A stretch of 64,000 nucleotides of DNA from Pleurostoma richardsiae (GCA_030052745.1 JANBVO010000007.1:124001-188000), one strand, 5' to 3'; positions 11,560 to 23,200 are shown, counted from the first letter of the stretch. Numbers and translations: made by a program. The notes: generated by a model from the letters alone, not told the origin.

Positions 11560-12465
11560 AAAGCAAGGTCGGTACCTTACTTTAAGGTGCCCTGACCCGG
11601 GTCATATGCCTCGCAAGGTCGATTGCAGCATGCGCAGATTCGAGGCCAGCTTCGGCTACCTGGGGCTACCTTGTGGTGCTAGTACCTTGAGGGCGTTGAT
11701 GTCACGCAATTGTCTGGACCCTGGAGAAGAGGTGGAAACCTCGGTCTAGGTCTAGACATCGTCGGCAACTTCCAGGTGCCACCCCTCCAAAAGTTCCCAG
11801 CAGGTCCTGACTAACTGACTAAGGTAGCCTGGAAAGGACTCACCTCACCAGAGCGTCCCCAATGATATCGAGGCTCACAGCCAACGGCCGGTCTAGAAAG
11901 CCCAGACACAGCCCGATCCCGGATGCAACGGGACTTGCAGTCCACAGTGCGCTCGTGACGGCTCTGCGCTCTCAGCGCGGCCTGATCCTCCATTGGGTGA
12001 CCAGTCTCGTGCTCGTCCTCATCCAGCCTGGTCAGCGCTGCGTCCACCAGAATGAACTGATTGCGCATGACATAGGCGCCTTTCCCGTCGCAGGGTACCT
12101 TACCCAGCGCCTTCCCGAGGGCCAGAGAAAGCACCACGGCGTTGCAGGGTGATCAAGACTCCAATAGTCGCATTCGGTGGGCAGTAAGGAGCATAGCAGC
12201 ACAGTAGCGTACCAACCGACAAACGGCGGGGGGGCACAGAGGGGAGGCAAGGTACCCCGCAGCCGGCAATTGGCCAGAACAGTACCTTCTGTCTCGTTGG
12301 GTGCTACTGTACTCCGTACTGCCCCGCGTTTTCGTCACCGCAGCCAGTTCGTCATTCATAGTCGAGAAATCGTTGCTTCCTTTCCTCTCCGGTCACGCCG
12401 GCGCATTCCGCAGTCCGTGTACCGTGCGTAGGCAGGTGCTGGGCGTACCTCGAAGGTACTGTCGA
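11560..12465. repeat. Cluster of degenerate GGTACCTT/AAGGTACC words
   Basis: Variants of the palindromic core GGTACC flanked by AA/TT recur about ten times: near 11570 (GGTACCTTAC), 11583 (TAAGGTGCC), 11658 and 11669 (CTACCT, CTACCTTG), 11683 (AGTACCTTGA), 11821 (TAAGGTAGCC), 12097 (GGTACCTTACC), 12249 (CAAGGTACC), 12282 (AGTACCTTC), and 12447-12460 (GTACCTCGAAGGTACT). Similar words are seen in intergenic DNA of Sordariomycetes. They do not form a regular tandem array. Confidence 0.45.
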
Positions 12466-12839
12466 GCTGTAAGGCGTCATAGACATATCGAGTGGGAAGA
12501 AAGAGCGGGTGCAGCAGCACACAGTGCCCTTCTTGTGTGTGTTGTGTAAACAGACTTGACTGAGTACATGGAGTGAGCGGGTGGGCAGCGGGTGGCGATG
12601 GAGGAACAGTCGGGTTGCCCAGATGGGAAGCCGCTTCTGCAGTATGACTTCTTTGATCGTCGCCTCCCGATGGCGGCTGGACCCTTCCTTTGGTGCTTGG
12701 GGGAGCTTGGGAGCTCGGTAATTGACGTACAGCACTGCAGCACTACGCAGTGCGCGCCCCCCCATCTTCCCACTCCCGCCCGCCTTCCGGCCTCTTCGTG
12801 ATCGGGGATCCTGACTCTTCTCGCCGTTTCCGCGCCCTC

Positions 12840-13194
12840 AACCCAAAACACATAAATATCCTGCCCTGCATTCCAGATCCCTGCACCACCTTGCTACGTC
12901 TCCCCCAAATACACGCATCTCGTATAGAGTATACACTACCTTTGCTGAGTATCACAAAACATTACAACCTCGATACTACACACATTGACACCACACACCT
13001 CGTCTGACGACATCGATCAACCTCAACTACTACACCTCTCCACCAAATTGACCGAGGTAAGAATCCCTCCCCTCCCCGCTCCTCTCTGTCTCGCAGCCGC
13101 GTCACGCCAGCGCCAACTCGAACTAACACCCGGTCTTCTACAGAACCTCATCTACACCAATCACCCACAGACCACAAGACACACAGACGACACC
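12840..13194 (+). promoter_or_regulatory. Core promoter and intron-containing 5' leader of the 99-aa gene
   Basis: A TATA-like TAAATA lies at 12853-12858. A long C/A/T-rich, G-poor leader follows from about 12870 to 13050, of the kind seen at highly expressed fungal genes. A leader intron fits 13057-13143: the donor is GTAAGA after ACCGAG and the acceptor is TTCTACAG. The start context is CACCATGT. These signals are read directly; high expression is inferred. Confidence 0.55.
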
Positions 13195-13494
13195 ATGTCC
13201 GCCACAGCAAACGGCACCAGCCAGCACCCGCAGGCCCACCAGTACAAGGTCGACAGCATCCTGACCGACCTGGACGCCTCGCTTGCATCAGCCCACACGC
13301 CCGCCGCGGGGTCCGTCTCGCCGCACAGCGCCGCGGACGCCCAGCGCGCTATGAGCCGCACCAACTCGTGGACGCCGGCGTTCAACAGGCGCCAGAGCTG
13401 GAACAAGGAGGAGCAGAAGCACGAGCAGCACATGGCGGGCCTGGCCGCCGAGGACGCCCAGACCGGGCCCGGCTTCAGCGAGAGGTCGGGCTGA
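13195..13494 (+). CDS. Small conserved fungal protein of unknown function (99 aa)
   Basis: A single coding exon encodes 99 aa, hydrophilic and without membrane segments or cysteines. The N-terminal half is Ser/Ala-rich (DSILTDLDASLASAHTP). The C-terminal half has a distinctive block, MSRTNSWTPAFNRRQSWNKEEQKHEQHM, broken by no charge-free stretch, ending in GPGFSERSG. The two R-x-x-S/S-W units (SRTNSW, NRRQSW) resemble basophilic kinase sites. The SW-NKE-QK-H motif recurs in small uncharacterised filamentous-fungal proteins, but I cannot name the family with certainty. The strong leader and splice signals upstream support a real, probably abundant transcript. The ATG was chosen for its position just after the leader intron and its good context. 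Confidence 0.75.
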   Translation: MSATANGTSQHPQAHQYKVDSILTDLDASLASAHTPAAGSVSPHSAADAQRAMSRTNSWTPAFNRRQSWNKEEQKHEQHMAGLAAEDAQTGPGFSERSG

Positions 13495-14606
13495 AGAGGA
13501 GAGTCCCTTCTGGGGAATCGCTCGAAACTTGAATTGAACTGAAAGACCTTTCTTGTTGTATTATTCTAAACTTGCGTTGGGGGGGAAAGCAAAGGCTTTG
13601 CTGTGGATGGAAACATAAAAAGATTGGGTTTTGTGTGGTCTGGCTTTCCCGGGCGCATTGATTGATTGGGTTTTTCTTGCTCCGGCTCGTCGGGCTATGG
13701 GCTGGAGGTTTGCCCTTTTGGGAGGGCATTCAGAATGGCACAACAACAACAACAAACGAAATGATCATCGTGGGTCAACGATGAAGGAAGATCGGTCGAT
13801 CCACTGGGGAGAGATTGGGGAGCTGCACAGTTTTTTCCGCTCTGCTTTGTTCCCTGCGAGTCGCTTCCCCGACGAGCCGATTGTCGCTCTGCTTTCTGCG
13901 GTCGCTTCACCAACCACACCTATGGCCCTCCCCTGTTCTATTTTCTCTGGAGGGGAATGACGGGCGGGTCGGTCTACACGCGATCACGGGCAATGGCTTC
14001 GGGATTTTGTGGCATACGCCTGCTTTGCAGGCTGGAGGAGCCCGGGGGCAGTGGGCTCGTTACGGCAGCATGCTTGATGATCATCATGATAGCAGAGTGC
14101 TCTGGGCGCTGCCTAGCAGCAGAGACGAAGAGAATGAACACGTCTCTTTGCAGAAATTTTGATTTGAATTGAGAGTTATCATACTCCAGCCCCTGATTCC
14201 ATGCATGATACAATGGTTGTGCCTGATGCTGATAAGAAGATGCATACAGTACAAAGAAAGCGAGGGGACGGCGATGACTATGCGCACAGCACCCAGGCGT
14301 ATTCCGCTGGGTTGAATCCAAATGATGTGTCCAAACGAAAGTAAAGCAAAAGACGGCGAGAAAATGCCACCGCTAGTATGCCAGTGAATGGCTCCCCTCG
14401 ATGCCATTTCGCCATGAAGAGGGGAGAGACATCGTGAAGCCTCCGTCCTGCCCGAAAATATCCTGAACTCCAATGTGAAGGCAAATCAGATGCTCCGGTT
14501 CCCAGAAAGCGCTGCGCCCGTTAAGTTTGGGCTTTAAGAAACGCGCCTGCCACCTAATATCCAATCTGCGCGGGGTATAAAGAATTGAAAAACACCAGTG
14601 ATGGGC
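13495..14606. other. 3' flank interval between convergent genes
   Basis: The interval lies between the stop of the 99-aa gene and the stop of the repeat-protein gene on the opposite strand, so it should hold two 3' UTRs. A short CAA tract sits at 13742-13755. No frame in it resembles a known family, and the overlapping frames on both strands are short. Confidence 0.5.
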
Positions 14607-17600
14607 TCACAGACCCTTCGGGCCGAGGCCATCCACACCGCCAGACTTAAAGTACTCGCCCACGACACCCAGAGCGTAGCTGATGCCCGCCACCCAAGCG
14701 GCGCCGGCGAGGAGTCTCTTGCCTGCGCTCTTGCTCTCTTTCTTCCGGCCATCGCCCTTGGGCCCGCTGAACACCGGCTCCTCGCGACGTACGTCAATGT
14801 TGGACTGGAAACGAGCAGCAGGCGGTGGCGGCAGGTCGCGAGAGGCAGACGGCGCAGCAGCCTCCTGTGTGGACCCGTAGTTCACGTAGCCGGTCGGGGA
14901 TGCGAAGTTGGCGCTGGCTGGGGTGATCGGTTGCGGGCTGCCAGTCATGTCAATCGGGTTGACGGCTGGGGAGGCAGTCTCTGGGGCAGCCAAGTCAGCG
15001 ACTTGAAAGGCGGCCTGCGCGTCGCGGACCTTGCGAAAGACGAGGACGTCGCCATTTCCAGACACGATCTCGTAGCCCTCGGCCTGCAGAGGAGCGAAGT
15101 GAGGGAGGAACTTCGCCGGGTGGGAGAGTGTGCGGAGAATCTCGGCGGGAGGCACAGCTTTCGCGGAGTCTGGCGCCACGGATCTCGTCTCAGCGATGTG
15201 GACCTCCTGCGTAGACGCGTCGTAGGCCAGAACCTTGTATGAGATGGGTTCTGAACTCTCCCGGTTCTGCTTAGCGGACGACTTGGACGATATGGCACCG
15301 TAGGTACGCATGTAAGGCGGACACGTCCTCTGACCCCGTACTTCTTCCGCGTAAGATGTCTCTAGACCCTGGGGCTCTTTCGAGTACGGGTCTACGTTCG
15401 CTAGCCACCGCTCACGCCTTGTCATGGTTGACTGCGACGTCCTCTGCCGATCCAGCGCGGGCTGGAGCTTGCGAGGTGAGAATGACGCGAACGCACCCTC
15501 AACTTGCTCCCTCTCTTCCCCTTGGATCTTTGACTCCAAGTTCGCTGAAGCTTCTTTCTTGTCCTTCGGGAAGAGTGTAGTCTGCGACTCCGAGTTCACC
15601 GTGCTCCATGACCGCTCAAACTCCTCTGGGAAATCGCGGACATAGTTGCCGGTCAACGTGCGCCTCGAAGCTTCCTTGGTTTCCGGGCTCTCCTCGGCTG
15701 CGATCTTTGCCCTGACGGACCGGATAGTTGAGCTAGCCTCCCGATCAACAGCGTCCGAGGTGTTCTGATAATTCGACATGAGCGACTCCAGCATTTTCCG
15801 GTAGTGAGTCTTTCCCTCCTGAGGCTGAGTCTCAGAAGCCTTGGCCGCTGACCCAGCAGCAGCTCGGACATCACTGGCGCGCAGAAGATCGAGATCTTCG
15901 GCCTTCTCCGCCTCCGTGGCATTCAAAGAAAGGTGTCTCAACTTCCTTAGGACTTCTGCACTCGACTCGTCAGCAGAATCCAGCGTCGACGATGCCAGTC
16001 GCGATGGCTCGTCGTAATTCTTTTCGGCATCAACTTCTGCTAGGCTGTCTGCTACCGGGCAGCTCTGAACCGGAGGCTTGCCATCTGGCTCCTGATGCCT
16101 GACAGCCTCGTACTGCCGAAGCTCACCGAGGTCACGGTCCTCTTCCATCCCGGCCGGCTTCCCGTCAGGTTCATTCCACCGAACAGATGTGTAACCCCCC
16201 AGCTCTGAGGCGTCGTAGCCCTGATCCTTGGTATCCAAAGGCTTGCCGTCAGGTTCCTGATATCTGAAAGCGTCGTACTGTCTGAGCTCGGCGGAGTCGT
16301 AGCCGTGCTCTTCGGCTACCTCGGGCTTCCCATTAGGCTCCTGGTACCTGAAGGCCTTGTATCGACTAAGCTCGGCCCGATCGTAGCCTTGTTCTTGCGC
16401 CTCAGGTTTGCCGTCGGGCTCTTGGTACCTAAAAGCCTGGTACTGTGCGATCTCGGCTGGATCATAGCCATGCTCCTCGGTGCCCATAGGCTTGCCATCA
16501 GGCTCCCGATATCTGAAAGCGTTGTACTTGTGCAGTTCAGCAGTACCGTCCGCGGCCTCGTGGATACCTGGGGGCTTTCCGTCAGGCTCGTTGTACCAGA
16601 ATGGGGTGTACTGGTGAAGCTCTGGGGGAGTTTCTGGCAGATCTGTGTATCCAGGAGGCTTACCGTCTGGCTCATTGTACATGAAGGTTTTATACTTGTC
16701 CAGATCTTCGTACTTAGGAGTTGAGTCTTCGGCAGCAGTAGGTTCATTATTCATGACCGGAGCATATTTATCAAGATCCTCGTACTTCGGGGTTGAATTA
16801 TCGGCTGCAGCAGGCTCATTGCCCATCACGGGAGTGTACTTGTCTAGGTCCTCGTACTTCGGACCTGAGTTATCGGCAGCCCCAGGTTCATTGTTCATAA
16901 CCGGAGTATACTTGTCAAGATCCTCATATGGGCGCTCCGCATTCTCGGGAGCACTCGATGGCTCGACGATAGGCTTGTTGTACTTGTCAAGATCCTCATA
17001 GGGTGGGGCGGCAGCTTCGGCCGACGCAGCGTCGTCCGACCCGACAACCTTATGTTCCTTTAGGTCGTTGATCTTGGGCGGGGCCGGCGACTGGGCCTCC
17101 ACAAAGGGGAAGCCGGCAGGGACGCTGGTGCCAGCTTCAGCTGCGTGTTCAGATGCCTCGGCGACATTTTCCTTGCCCGTGCGCCAGAAGACACCGTTGT
17201 GGTTCCAGGTCACGCCAGACTCTGCTGGGTGTGCCGTGTGTGCCGTGTTGTGGTCTCGCACATACGCCCCGCTCTCTAAGACGGGTGCGCTCCTCGCATC
17301 GCCTGTCGGATTCGGCTGGGGGAAGGCCCCCGGAACGATGCGGGCCCCATCAGCGTCTTCAGGCCAATGGTCAATCTTGACTTGCCGGTACTTTCGAAGC
17401 TCTTCCGGCGGAGGAGGCCCGTCGTAGAAGATGGGTGTCTGATCGTCGGCCGAGTCTGCCTGAGAAAAGCGAGATCGGTAGTCCTTGAAGGTCTTGACAG
17501 GGATGGCGACACTCTCTTTCGGAGTGGGCGCAGGGTGCTTAGGCACCTTGCGATTCGTGATCGGGTCTATCACGTAGTCTTCGCTAACTTTGGCTGGGTT

Positions 17601-18185
17601 AAAGTTGCTGCTCGAATACGTGCTCTGAAAGACGTCGGGCTGCTCCCGAGCGGAGTCCCTCGCCTGGTGAGCCATGTAGTTGCGGAAGCTCTGGAAGGGC
17701 GATATCCAGTGATCGTACAGCGCCTTGTCGCGGCCTGCGAAGAAGAGATGCTCCACAGCGCCGCGCTCAACATCCTCGATACTGTGACCCGGCCGCACAC
17801 CAGTCTTGTTGTCCGGTGTGCAAGTCCGAGGCCTGCCTTCCGCGTCTGCATATCGGCCTGCTGACCGTCCATTACGCGGGGTCCAGCACTGGTGGACCAT
17901 GCGCTTCAGCGTCGACCTGGCGTCGTCGGCAAGGGGGTGCTTCTCCCATGATAATCTCCTAGCAAGGGTATCGGCGTATTTGTGCTTCATCATCTTGTGT
18001 CGGCGGCGGACTTCCCGGTGGAAGTCCGGGTCCAGATACGACGACCACATGCCGAAACGGAAGCCCCGCGTCTGCTGGCGATGGCGAAGCAGCGCACTCC
18101 CGCAGGGAGCGAGGACCCGCGAGGCGCATTGGCGCGCCTGGAGCGCCCGCGCCCGAGGGACCACGTGAGATACGGTAGTTAGCAT
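14607..18185 (-). CDS. Predicted mitochondrial membrane protein with tandem YEDLDKY/EPDGKP repeats
   Basis: One uninterrupted frame of 1192 aa. The first 42 residues are rich in Arg, Ala, Ser and Leu with no acidic residue and end in TRGF, which is a typical mitochondrial presequence and cleavage site. Residues about 43-110 (FRFGMWSSYLDPDFHREVRRRHKMMKHKYADTL, read in pieces) and 140-180 form a conserved-looking basic region. Residues about 396-705 hold some twelve tandem units of 24-29 aa: five begin YEDLDKY, and eight contain NEP/QEPDGKP or QEPNGKP, linked by GYDxAEL-type spacers. Residues 850-1080 are hydrophilic and include VLAYDASTQEVHIAETRS and VLRTL-like helical segments. A single hydrophobic helix (GAAWVAGISYALGVVGEYF) lies close to the C-terminus. 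The layout suggests an inner-membrane protein with a large soluble part. I do not know its function. Confidence 0.8.
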   Translation of the reverse strand: MLTTVSHVVPRARALQARQCASRVLAPCGSALLRHRQQTRGFRFGMWSSYLDPDFHREVRRRHKMMKHKYADTLARRLSWEKHPLADDARSTLKRMVHQCWTPRNGRSAGRYADAEGRPRTCTPDNKTGVRPGHSIEDVERGAVEHLFFAGRDKALYDHWISPFQSFRNYMAHQARDSAREQPDVFQSTYSSSNFNPAKVSEDYVIDPITNRKVPKHPAPTPKESVAIPVKTFKDYRSRFSQADSADDQTPIFYDGPPPPEELRKYRQVKIDHWPEDADGARIVPGAFPQPNPTGDARSAPVLESGAYVRDHNTAHTAHPAESGVTWNHNGVFWRTGKENVAEASEHAAEAGTSVPAGFPFVEAQSPAPPKINDLKEHKVVGSDDAASAEAAAPPYEDLDKYNKPIVEPSSAPENAERPYEDLDKYTPVMNNEPGAADNSGPKYEDLDKYTPVMGNEPAAADNSTPKYEDLDKYAPVMNNEPTAAEDSTPKYEDLDKYKTFMYNEPDGKPPGYTDLPETPPELHQYTPFWYNEPDGKPPGIHEAADGTAELHKYNAFRYREPDGKPMGTEEHGYDPAEIAQYQAFRYQEPDGKPEAQEQGYDRAELSRYKAFRYQEPNGKPEVAEEHGYDSAELRQYDAFRYQEPDGKPLDTKDQGYDASELGGYTSVRWNEPDGKPAGMEEDRDLGELRQYEAVRHQEPDGKPPVQSCPVADSLAEVDAEKNYDEPSRLASSTLDSADESSAEVLRKLRHLSLNATEAEKAEDLDLLRASDVRAAAGSAAKASETQPQEGKTHYRKMLESLMSNYQNTSDAVDREASSTIRSVRAKIAAEESPETKEASRRTLTGNYVRDFPEEFERSWSTVNSESQTTLFPKDKKEASANLESKIQGEEREQVEGAFASFSPRKLQPALDRQRTSQSTMTRRERWLANVDPYSKEPQGLETSYAEEVRGQRTCPPYMRTYGAISSKSSAKQNRESSEPISYKVLAYDASTQEVHIAETRSVAPDSAKAVPPAEILRTLSHPAKFLPHFAPLQAEGYEIVSGNGDVLVFRKVRDAQAAFQVADLAAPETASPAVNPIDMTGSPQPITPASANFASPTGYVNYGSTQEAAAPSASRDLPPPPAARFQSNIDVRREEPVFSGPKGDGRKKESKSAGKRLLAGAAWVAGISYALGVVGEYFKSGGVDGLGPKGL
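16071..17000 (-). repeat. Coding tandem repeat array in the mitochondrial membrane protein
   Basis: About twelve in-frame units of 72-87 nt. The upstream five (protein order) carry YEDLDKY and then PVMNNEP-like text. The following seven carry YxAFRYQEPDGKP and a spacer with GYDxAEL. The unit with YEDLDKYKTFMYNEPDGKP bridges the two types, so both derive from one ancestral unit. Units differ at many third positions, so the array is not freshly amplified. Confidence 0.8.
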
Positions 18186-20233
18186 TGCGAGGACAACAAT
18201 CAGAAATTGTAGTCCTGTGAGTGCATGCTATAGCTTATAGCTACCGGCGCTGCGAGGCTGTCAGCGATTTCTGGCCGGTCTGGATTACAAAGCGCTGGCG
18301 CACTGATAGCGACAGATGCGGGCAACGGAACAAAGAGAAGCGGTCCGGACTTACACGAAAAAGCCGAAGACGAGGGAGCGTGTCCGAGGTCCTCGCAGGA
18401 GAAATTTGGGACATCAAGGACACTTAGATGCCGGATCGTAAAGTGGTGCAGGCTGCAGGTCCTGACGTATCTTGGGACGAATGACCAGGCGTGAGTGACG
18501 TCTGGTGCTGGTCACCAAGTCGCACTCACGATAGTGGCGGATTGCACCAGATCGTGGGTGACACAGCGGTGCGGTTGGCGGGAGCGTGACACCACCACCG
18601 GAGAGATATCGTGAGCTGGTAAGCCAGGAGACCGAGGCAGTCTGTATGTCGTCCCACGTGAGTCCACAATATCGCAGGATGAGATGGAGGGATTGCTTGG
18701 ATGGAGTCTGTGGTGGTGGTGATGGTGGTGGTGGGAAGAAGAAGGAGGGGAGGATAGGGTGAGGAGGGAAACACAAAACGGGGGGGTAATGCGGGGGAGC
18801 CAGAGATGTTAAGTCAAACAGCGATCGACCCTCGATTCACGATAACTCACCTTACTCACGATAACTTACCTCCGACACACGACACGAGACAGGACGAGCA
18901 CGAGCAGGGCAGCGCCGCCAGCCAAAGCAAGGCCAAGCGGAGCCCGGCACGCAGAGGAACCAGCCAGCCAGCCAAGGTGTACATACTCCGCGCGTACCGT
19001 ACATACACGTACGGTAGACGGGTGGGCGGACAATCGTGAAGGAGGTGGGGGGCCATGGCAATGCAGGCGAAACCGCCAAAGGAGGGGTCTCGGCGCATGC
19101 TGAATGGTCCCCTTGGCTCCGAGAGGTTCCCTCGGCGGGCCACCCGCCCCGCCTTCTCCCTGTTTGGGTTTGGTGGCGCCTCCTTCCCCATTCCATCCCA
19201 CACCGTCACCTCCACGCACTCCAGGCTTTTGCTGCGCCTGCCGGCCAGGCCTGCTACTCTACAGGCTGACGAACGGGCCGATGGGGTCGATAACCGCACG
19301 AGCCTGACGACACACGGCATCCTGGGGATCGGATCCTTCCATCTCTCCTGGCCCTTTTCCCCATCGGGCTTGATGCAGCCTGCCTGCGATAACTCCCCCC
19401 TGTGAGACGAGCCAATGAATATCGGACCATCGGCGCGCCTGAGGCCGAGAGTGGACCCTGGATGTCGTGCTGCGGCCAGTGACGTGTCGCTGCTGTGTGC
19501 GGGGTAAGGTCGATAAGCCTGAAACCCCCCGAATCACCCCGAAATGTGGATCTTGCGCTGGAACTCTCGCTCTTATCCGCACAAGTCATTGGCCGGAAGG
19601 CAGGGCCGGACCCAAGGCTGCTCCGAGCCTAGCCAGATACGGCCTGAACCCTGAATCTGGCCGTTGCAGTGCAGCGGCTTGCTCGTGCCAGTGAGACATC
19701 TACGTCATAGTGCGTGCCGAGCCAATAACATGCCCCACTAGTGTCAGCCTTGTCCCTCAGGCTTTTGACGCCTTACTCGGATTCAAAAAGTGGGCACACC
19801 ACCTGATATATCACGTGTTAAGCTGACTGATCTGGCGGCTAGCGGAACTGTCCAAACCCCACCATGACGAGCGTGGGGCTTGCAGGACAGCTTCGCCGTG
19901 TGATGATGCGACGGTGGAAAAATTGCTGCTGAGGAGAGAGCTTCGACCTTCGTCGCTTCGTTGCTTCGGCCTGAGTCACTCTTTGCCTGCAGACGCCGCG
20001 ATTGCGGGATCCCTCAATCTTGCATTGGTGAAATCAAGGCCTGGGAGGTTCCACGCGCATTCTTTTGTCTTTCGTGCGATTTGTCATTCGGCCTTTACGC
20101 TCCCCGTCTTCACCGTGACACTCTGACAATAAGCTGTTCTTCGAGTCGTTCGCTCCCTTACGCGGCAACGACTCACACCACGTTCCCATCTACGCGCATT
20201 ATACCCTCTGAGACAGCGGACGCACGAGCTGTA
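18186..20233. other. Divergent promoter interval, 2 kb
   Basis: It separates the mitochondrial repeat protein (-) from listerin (+). A GGT/GAT-rich microsatellite lies at 18711-18734, and near 18836-18870 two close copies of a CACGATAACT(C/T)ACC word stand in tandem. Reading the minus strand, several TATCGTGAGT words here look like splice donors, so leader introns of the repeat-protein gene are possible. Frames such as 18856-19320 (-) have no family resemblance. Confidence 0.45.
18711..18734. repeat. GGT-type microsatellite
   Basis: A run of GTG/GGT trinucleotides is interrupted once by GAT. It lies in the non-coding interval upstream of the repeat-protein gene. Confidence 0.8.
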
Positions 20234-23200
20234 ATGAGCAGACTACAAGGAAAAGGGCGCAATGCTAGCAGCAAAGGGTTCGCGACGCCTCCGCGCGTCG
20301 CCTTCGGAGGCTTCTCAACCGGCGCAACCACCAGCAGCTTGTCCTACCTGTCCGAGCCTCCAGACTTCTCGTCCATCTCCGACGCCAATGCGGTCGTCTC
20401 TCTCAAGAATCTCCTGAAGAAGGACAGCACAACAAAGGCCAAGGCATTGGAGGACCTGCTAGCCTATACGCAGGCGCACCCATTCGAGCGCGAGGGAGGG
20501 GTGGAGGAGCCCGTGTTGGAAGCCTGGGTTAGTCCATGTCTCTCCAGCAATACCGCCGCTTGGACAGCTAGTAATGTAATTACCTCGATAGGTCCAGCTG
20601 TATCCCCGCATATCAATAGACAATTCCCGCCGCGTCCGCGAGCTAGCCCACGCCCTGCAGCTTGAGCTGGTGAAGTCCGCACGGAAGCGCATGGAGAAAC
20701 GCATCCCCAGAGTCGTCGGAGCCTGGCTGGCCGGGACATTCGACAAGGACCGGGTGGCCTCTCGAGCAGCGAGTGATGGGTTGTCATCATTCCTCAATAC
20801 AGAAGAGAAGACAACGCTGTTCTGGAAGAAATGCCACGCCCAGATCCTCGAGTATGCGACCGAGGCCATCCAGGAGACTCCCGATACCCTTAGCGACGAA
20901 CGATCCACGACTGCGGACGATGCGGAAGCGAAATACTACCGTGTTGTTGGTAGCAGCCTGTCATTGGTTCTTGGACTTCTGCAGAGACTGTCGGACGAAG
21001 ACATAAGAAAGCTGGAAGCAGAATACGACCGATTTTTCAATGCAGATGCGGTGTGGGCGTGCGCGACAGCCAGCGATTCCTTCGTCAGGAAGGGCGTCTT
21101 CCAGTTGCTATGGGTTTCTCTGGATAGGCGGCCGGACTCGATCAAGTCACATTTGTCCCGTCTGAGCAGGATCTTCACCTCCGAAGCTCTGAAGAGCAGC
21201 CAGACAGGATCCTCGATCGAATTTGTGCGGGTCTTGACAAAGCTCACCGAGAAGCATCCAGAGATATGGGGGACTAAGAAGCCTCCATTGTCAAGACTTC
21301 AGGCCTTCCTCGAGAGGGGTTCTCAGGGTGGCTCTGCCAAATACTGGGACGCTCTCACATCGCTGCTGACCGTTGTGCCCCAGGAGACCATATCATTCGA
21401 GACGGCGTCTGACGTGTTGCGCGCTCTACGGGTTGGCATCGCGAATCGAGAGGAGCCCCGGTCGCACGCTCTAGATGCTTGGACGTGCTATATCTCTACG
21501 GTCGAGCGTTTTCTGGGCCACGTTTCGCCAAATGAATCCCGCGTAAAGCTCGCTCAGGACAACCTGTATCCTTTAACGGAGCATTATCTTTTCCCGGCGG
21601 ACAAGTCTCCGTGGGCGGCAGGAGGGCATCTGCCAGTATTGTCGAGGAGTTACTTCATCGCTTCACGGCCAGAACTTGCAAAATCTTTGGAAGAGGAGTG
21701 GAAGGGCCTTGTGCAGAAGTTCTGCACGCACATGTCCAATTCCATGCCTGAAGTATCTTCCACGTTCCACGCGTCGCAGCAAGGCCTTTCGGATTCGGCC
21801 AACCGGTGGTTCTCGCTCGCTGCGGCAATCCACCAACAGGTTGGACAAGGCGCCTCGCACAACGAGCCCACTCTCACCGATAAAGCGTCACGGAAACTCC
21901 TGGAAAACGCGGCTGATCTCCTGCCAAGGAGGAATTACAAGCCTTTTGGCGTTGCAGCCGTGGTAGAAGCGGCCCTTCGACGGGCTCCATATATGTTCCG
22001 GGGAGGTGGACAGTCGGCCTTGTCGTCCGTATTCCCCACTGATTCAGACGACAAGATGTCTCTTCTCGTCTTCTCTCCATCTTCATCTGTCCTATTGGCA
22101 TGTGTAAACATCATGGCTAGCACTGGAGACCTAGCTGGGCTGTATATGTCGAGTTGGAAAGCCACAGTGCGCTGCTTACTCGAGCACAAGGATAATCCCA
22201 TGGCTGTCGATGGTATCACGAAGCTGATCTCTCACACATCAGCTACAGGGTTGGCAAGAGGAGATACCGACCTGCAATCTTACCTTAGGGATCTGTGCAT
22301 AGAGTGCGCCCGGGGAGAGCGAGATTCGTGGGATATGTTCGAAGCTTGCTTCACTTTCGACGCTTTAACGGAGTCGATGGTCAGGGAGGTCACCCAGACT
22401 CTCACGAGCGACCTTGAAGGATCTAGTGCTTCCCTTGCGAGTACCCTGAGAGCGGTTGAGATCATTGTCGAAAGGCAGCCAGCCCTGATTTCTGAAGACG
22501 AGGACCTTAATTTAGCGTTGATCACGAAACTTCTGGCCCTGACCGAGCTCTCTGACTCTACCGTGTCAGCTAGAGCTACAGCTATTCGGTCAGTCATGGA
22601 CCAGAAGGTAGGAGGGCAGTCCTCCACTACGAGCATCATCCAACAAAATCTCGAGCATGCTCGTTCCAGCTCCTTGGAGTATGTTTGCTTTCAATCCCTT
22701 GAAGTACTGGAGGCTGCTGATTGCTAACTTACCTATGCAGAGTGGATACTGTCGTCCAGCAAGCCCTGGCGATGTGGAAAGCAGACTCGATTCCTCTCGA
22801 GCAACTATTCCCGAGCACGAATATCTGGATGTCACAGTTGTCGACGTTCCTTTGCCAAATCCCGAATCCCGTGCTTTCCTTGACCAGCAGTTTAGGCGGC
22901 GCCTTCTTCCTGCCTCGTGATGACTCCTCGGTTGCGAACAGTCGAAAGCCGCAGCGTGACCGTCGAGGATGCTCCATCCCAGCTCGGATGGCGATGTATA
23001 CGTCGAAGCTCTTGACGTCCGGGGTCCAGCTCAAGTCTCTGCCGCAGAAGTTCCAGGTGGAGATTTTATATCTCCTATATCTTGTCACGGAGTTGGCATC
23101 AGATCAAGTGACGCTCTTGGAACGAGACCAACTGTGGGCCAGCGCCTCTGCCGGCGACGAGGCCTCTGACGTCGAAGACTTCATTTCGTCGACAAGGTCA

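Larger units (their letters stand above)
9437..13194. other. Long non-coding interval (3.7 kb) between divergent genes
   Basis: I see no supportable gene. Frames such as 10504-11106 (-), 9566-9973 (+) and 11811-12137 (-) have no family resemblance and no coherent splice continuation. The interval holds a run of 16 T at 10836-10851, a GAGA-rich patch near 11455-11485, and a cluster of AAGGTACC/GGTACCTT-type words between about 11560 and 12465. The right-hand 350 bp are the promoter and leader of the 99-aa gene at 13195; the left-hand few hundred bp are the promoter of the FHA gene. Confidence 0.5.

Noticed and set aside
18856-19320. 154-codon frame on the minus strand in the 2-kb divergent promoter.
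   Set aside because: Trp/Pro/Gly-rich random-looking text with two overlapping frames in the same place.
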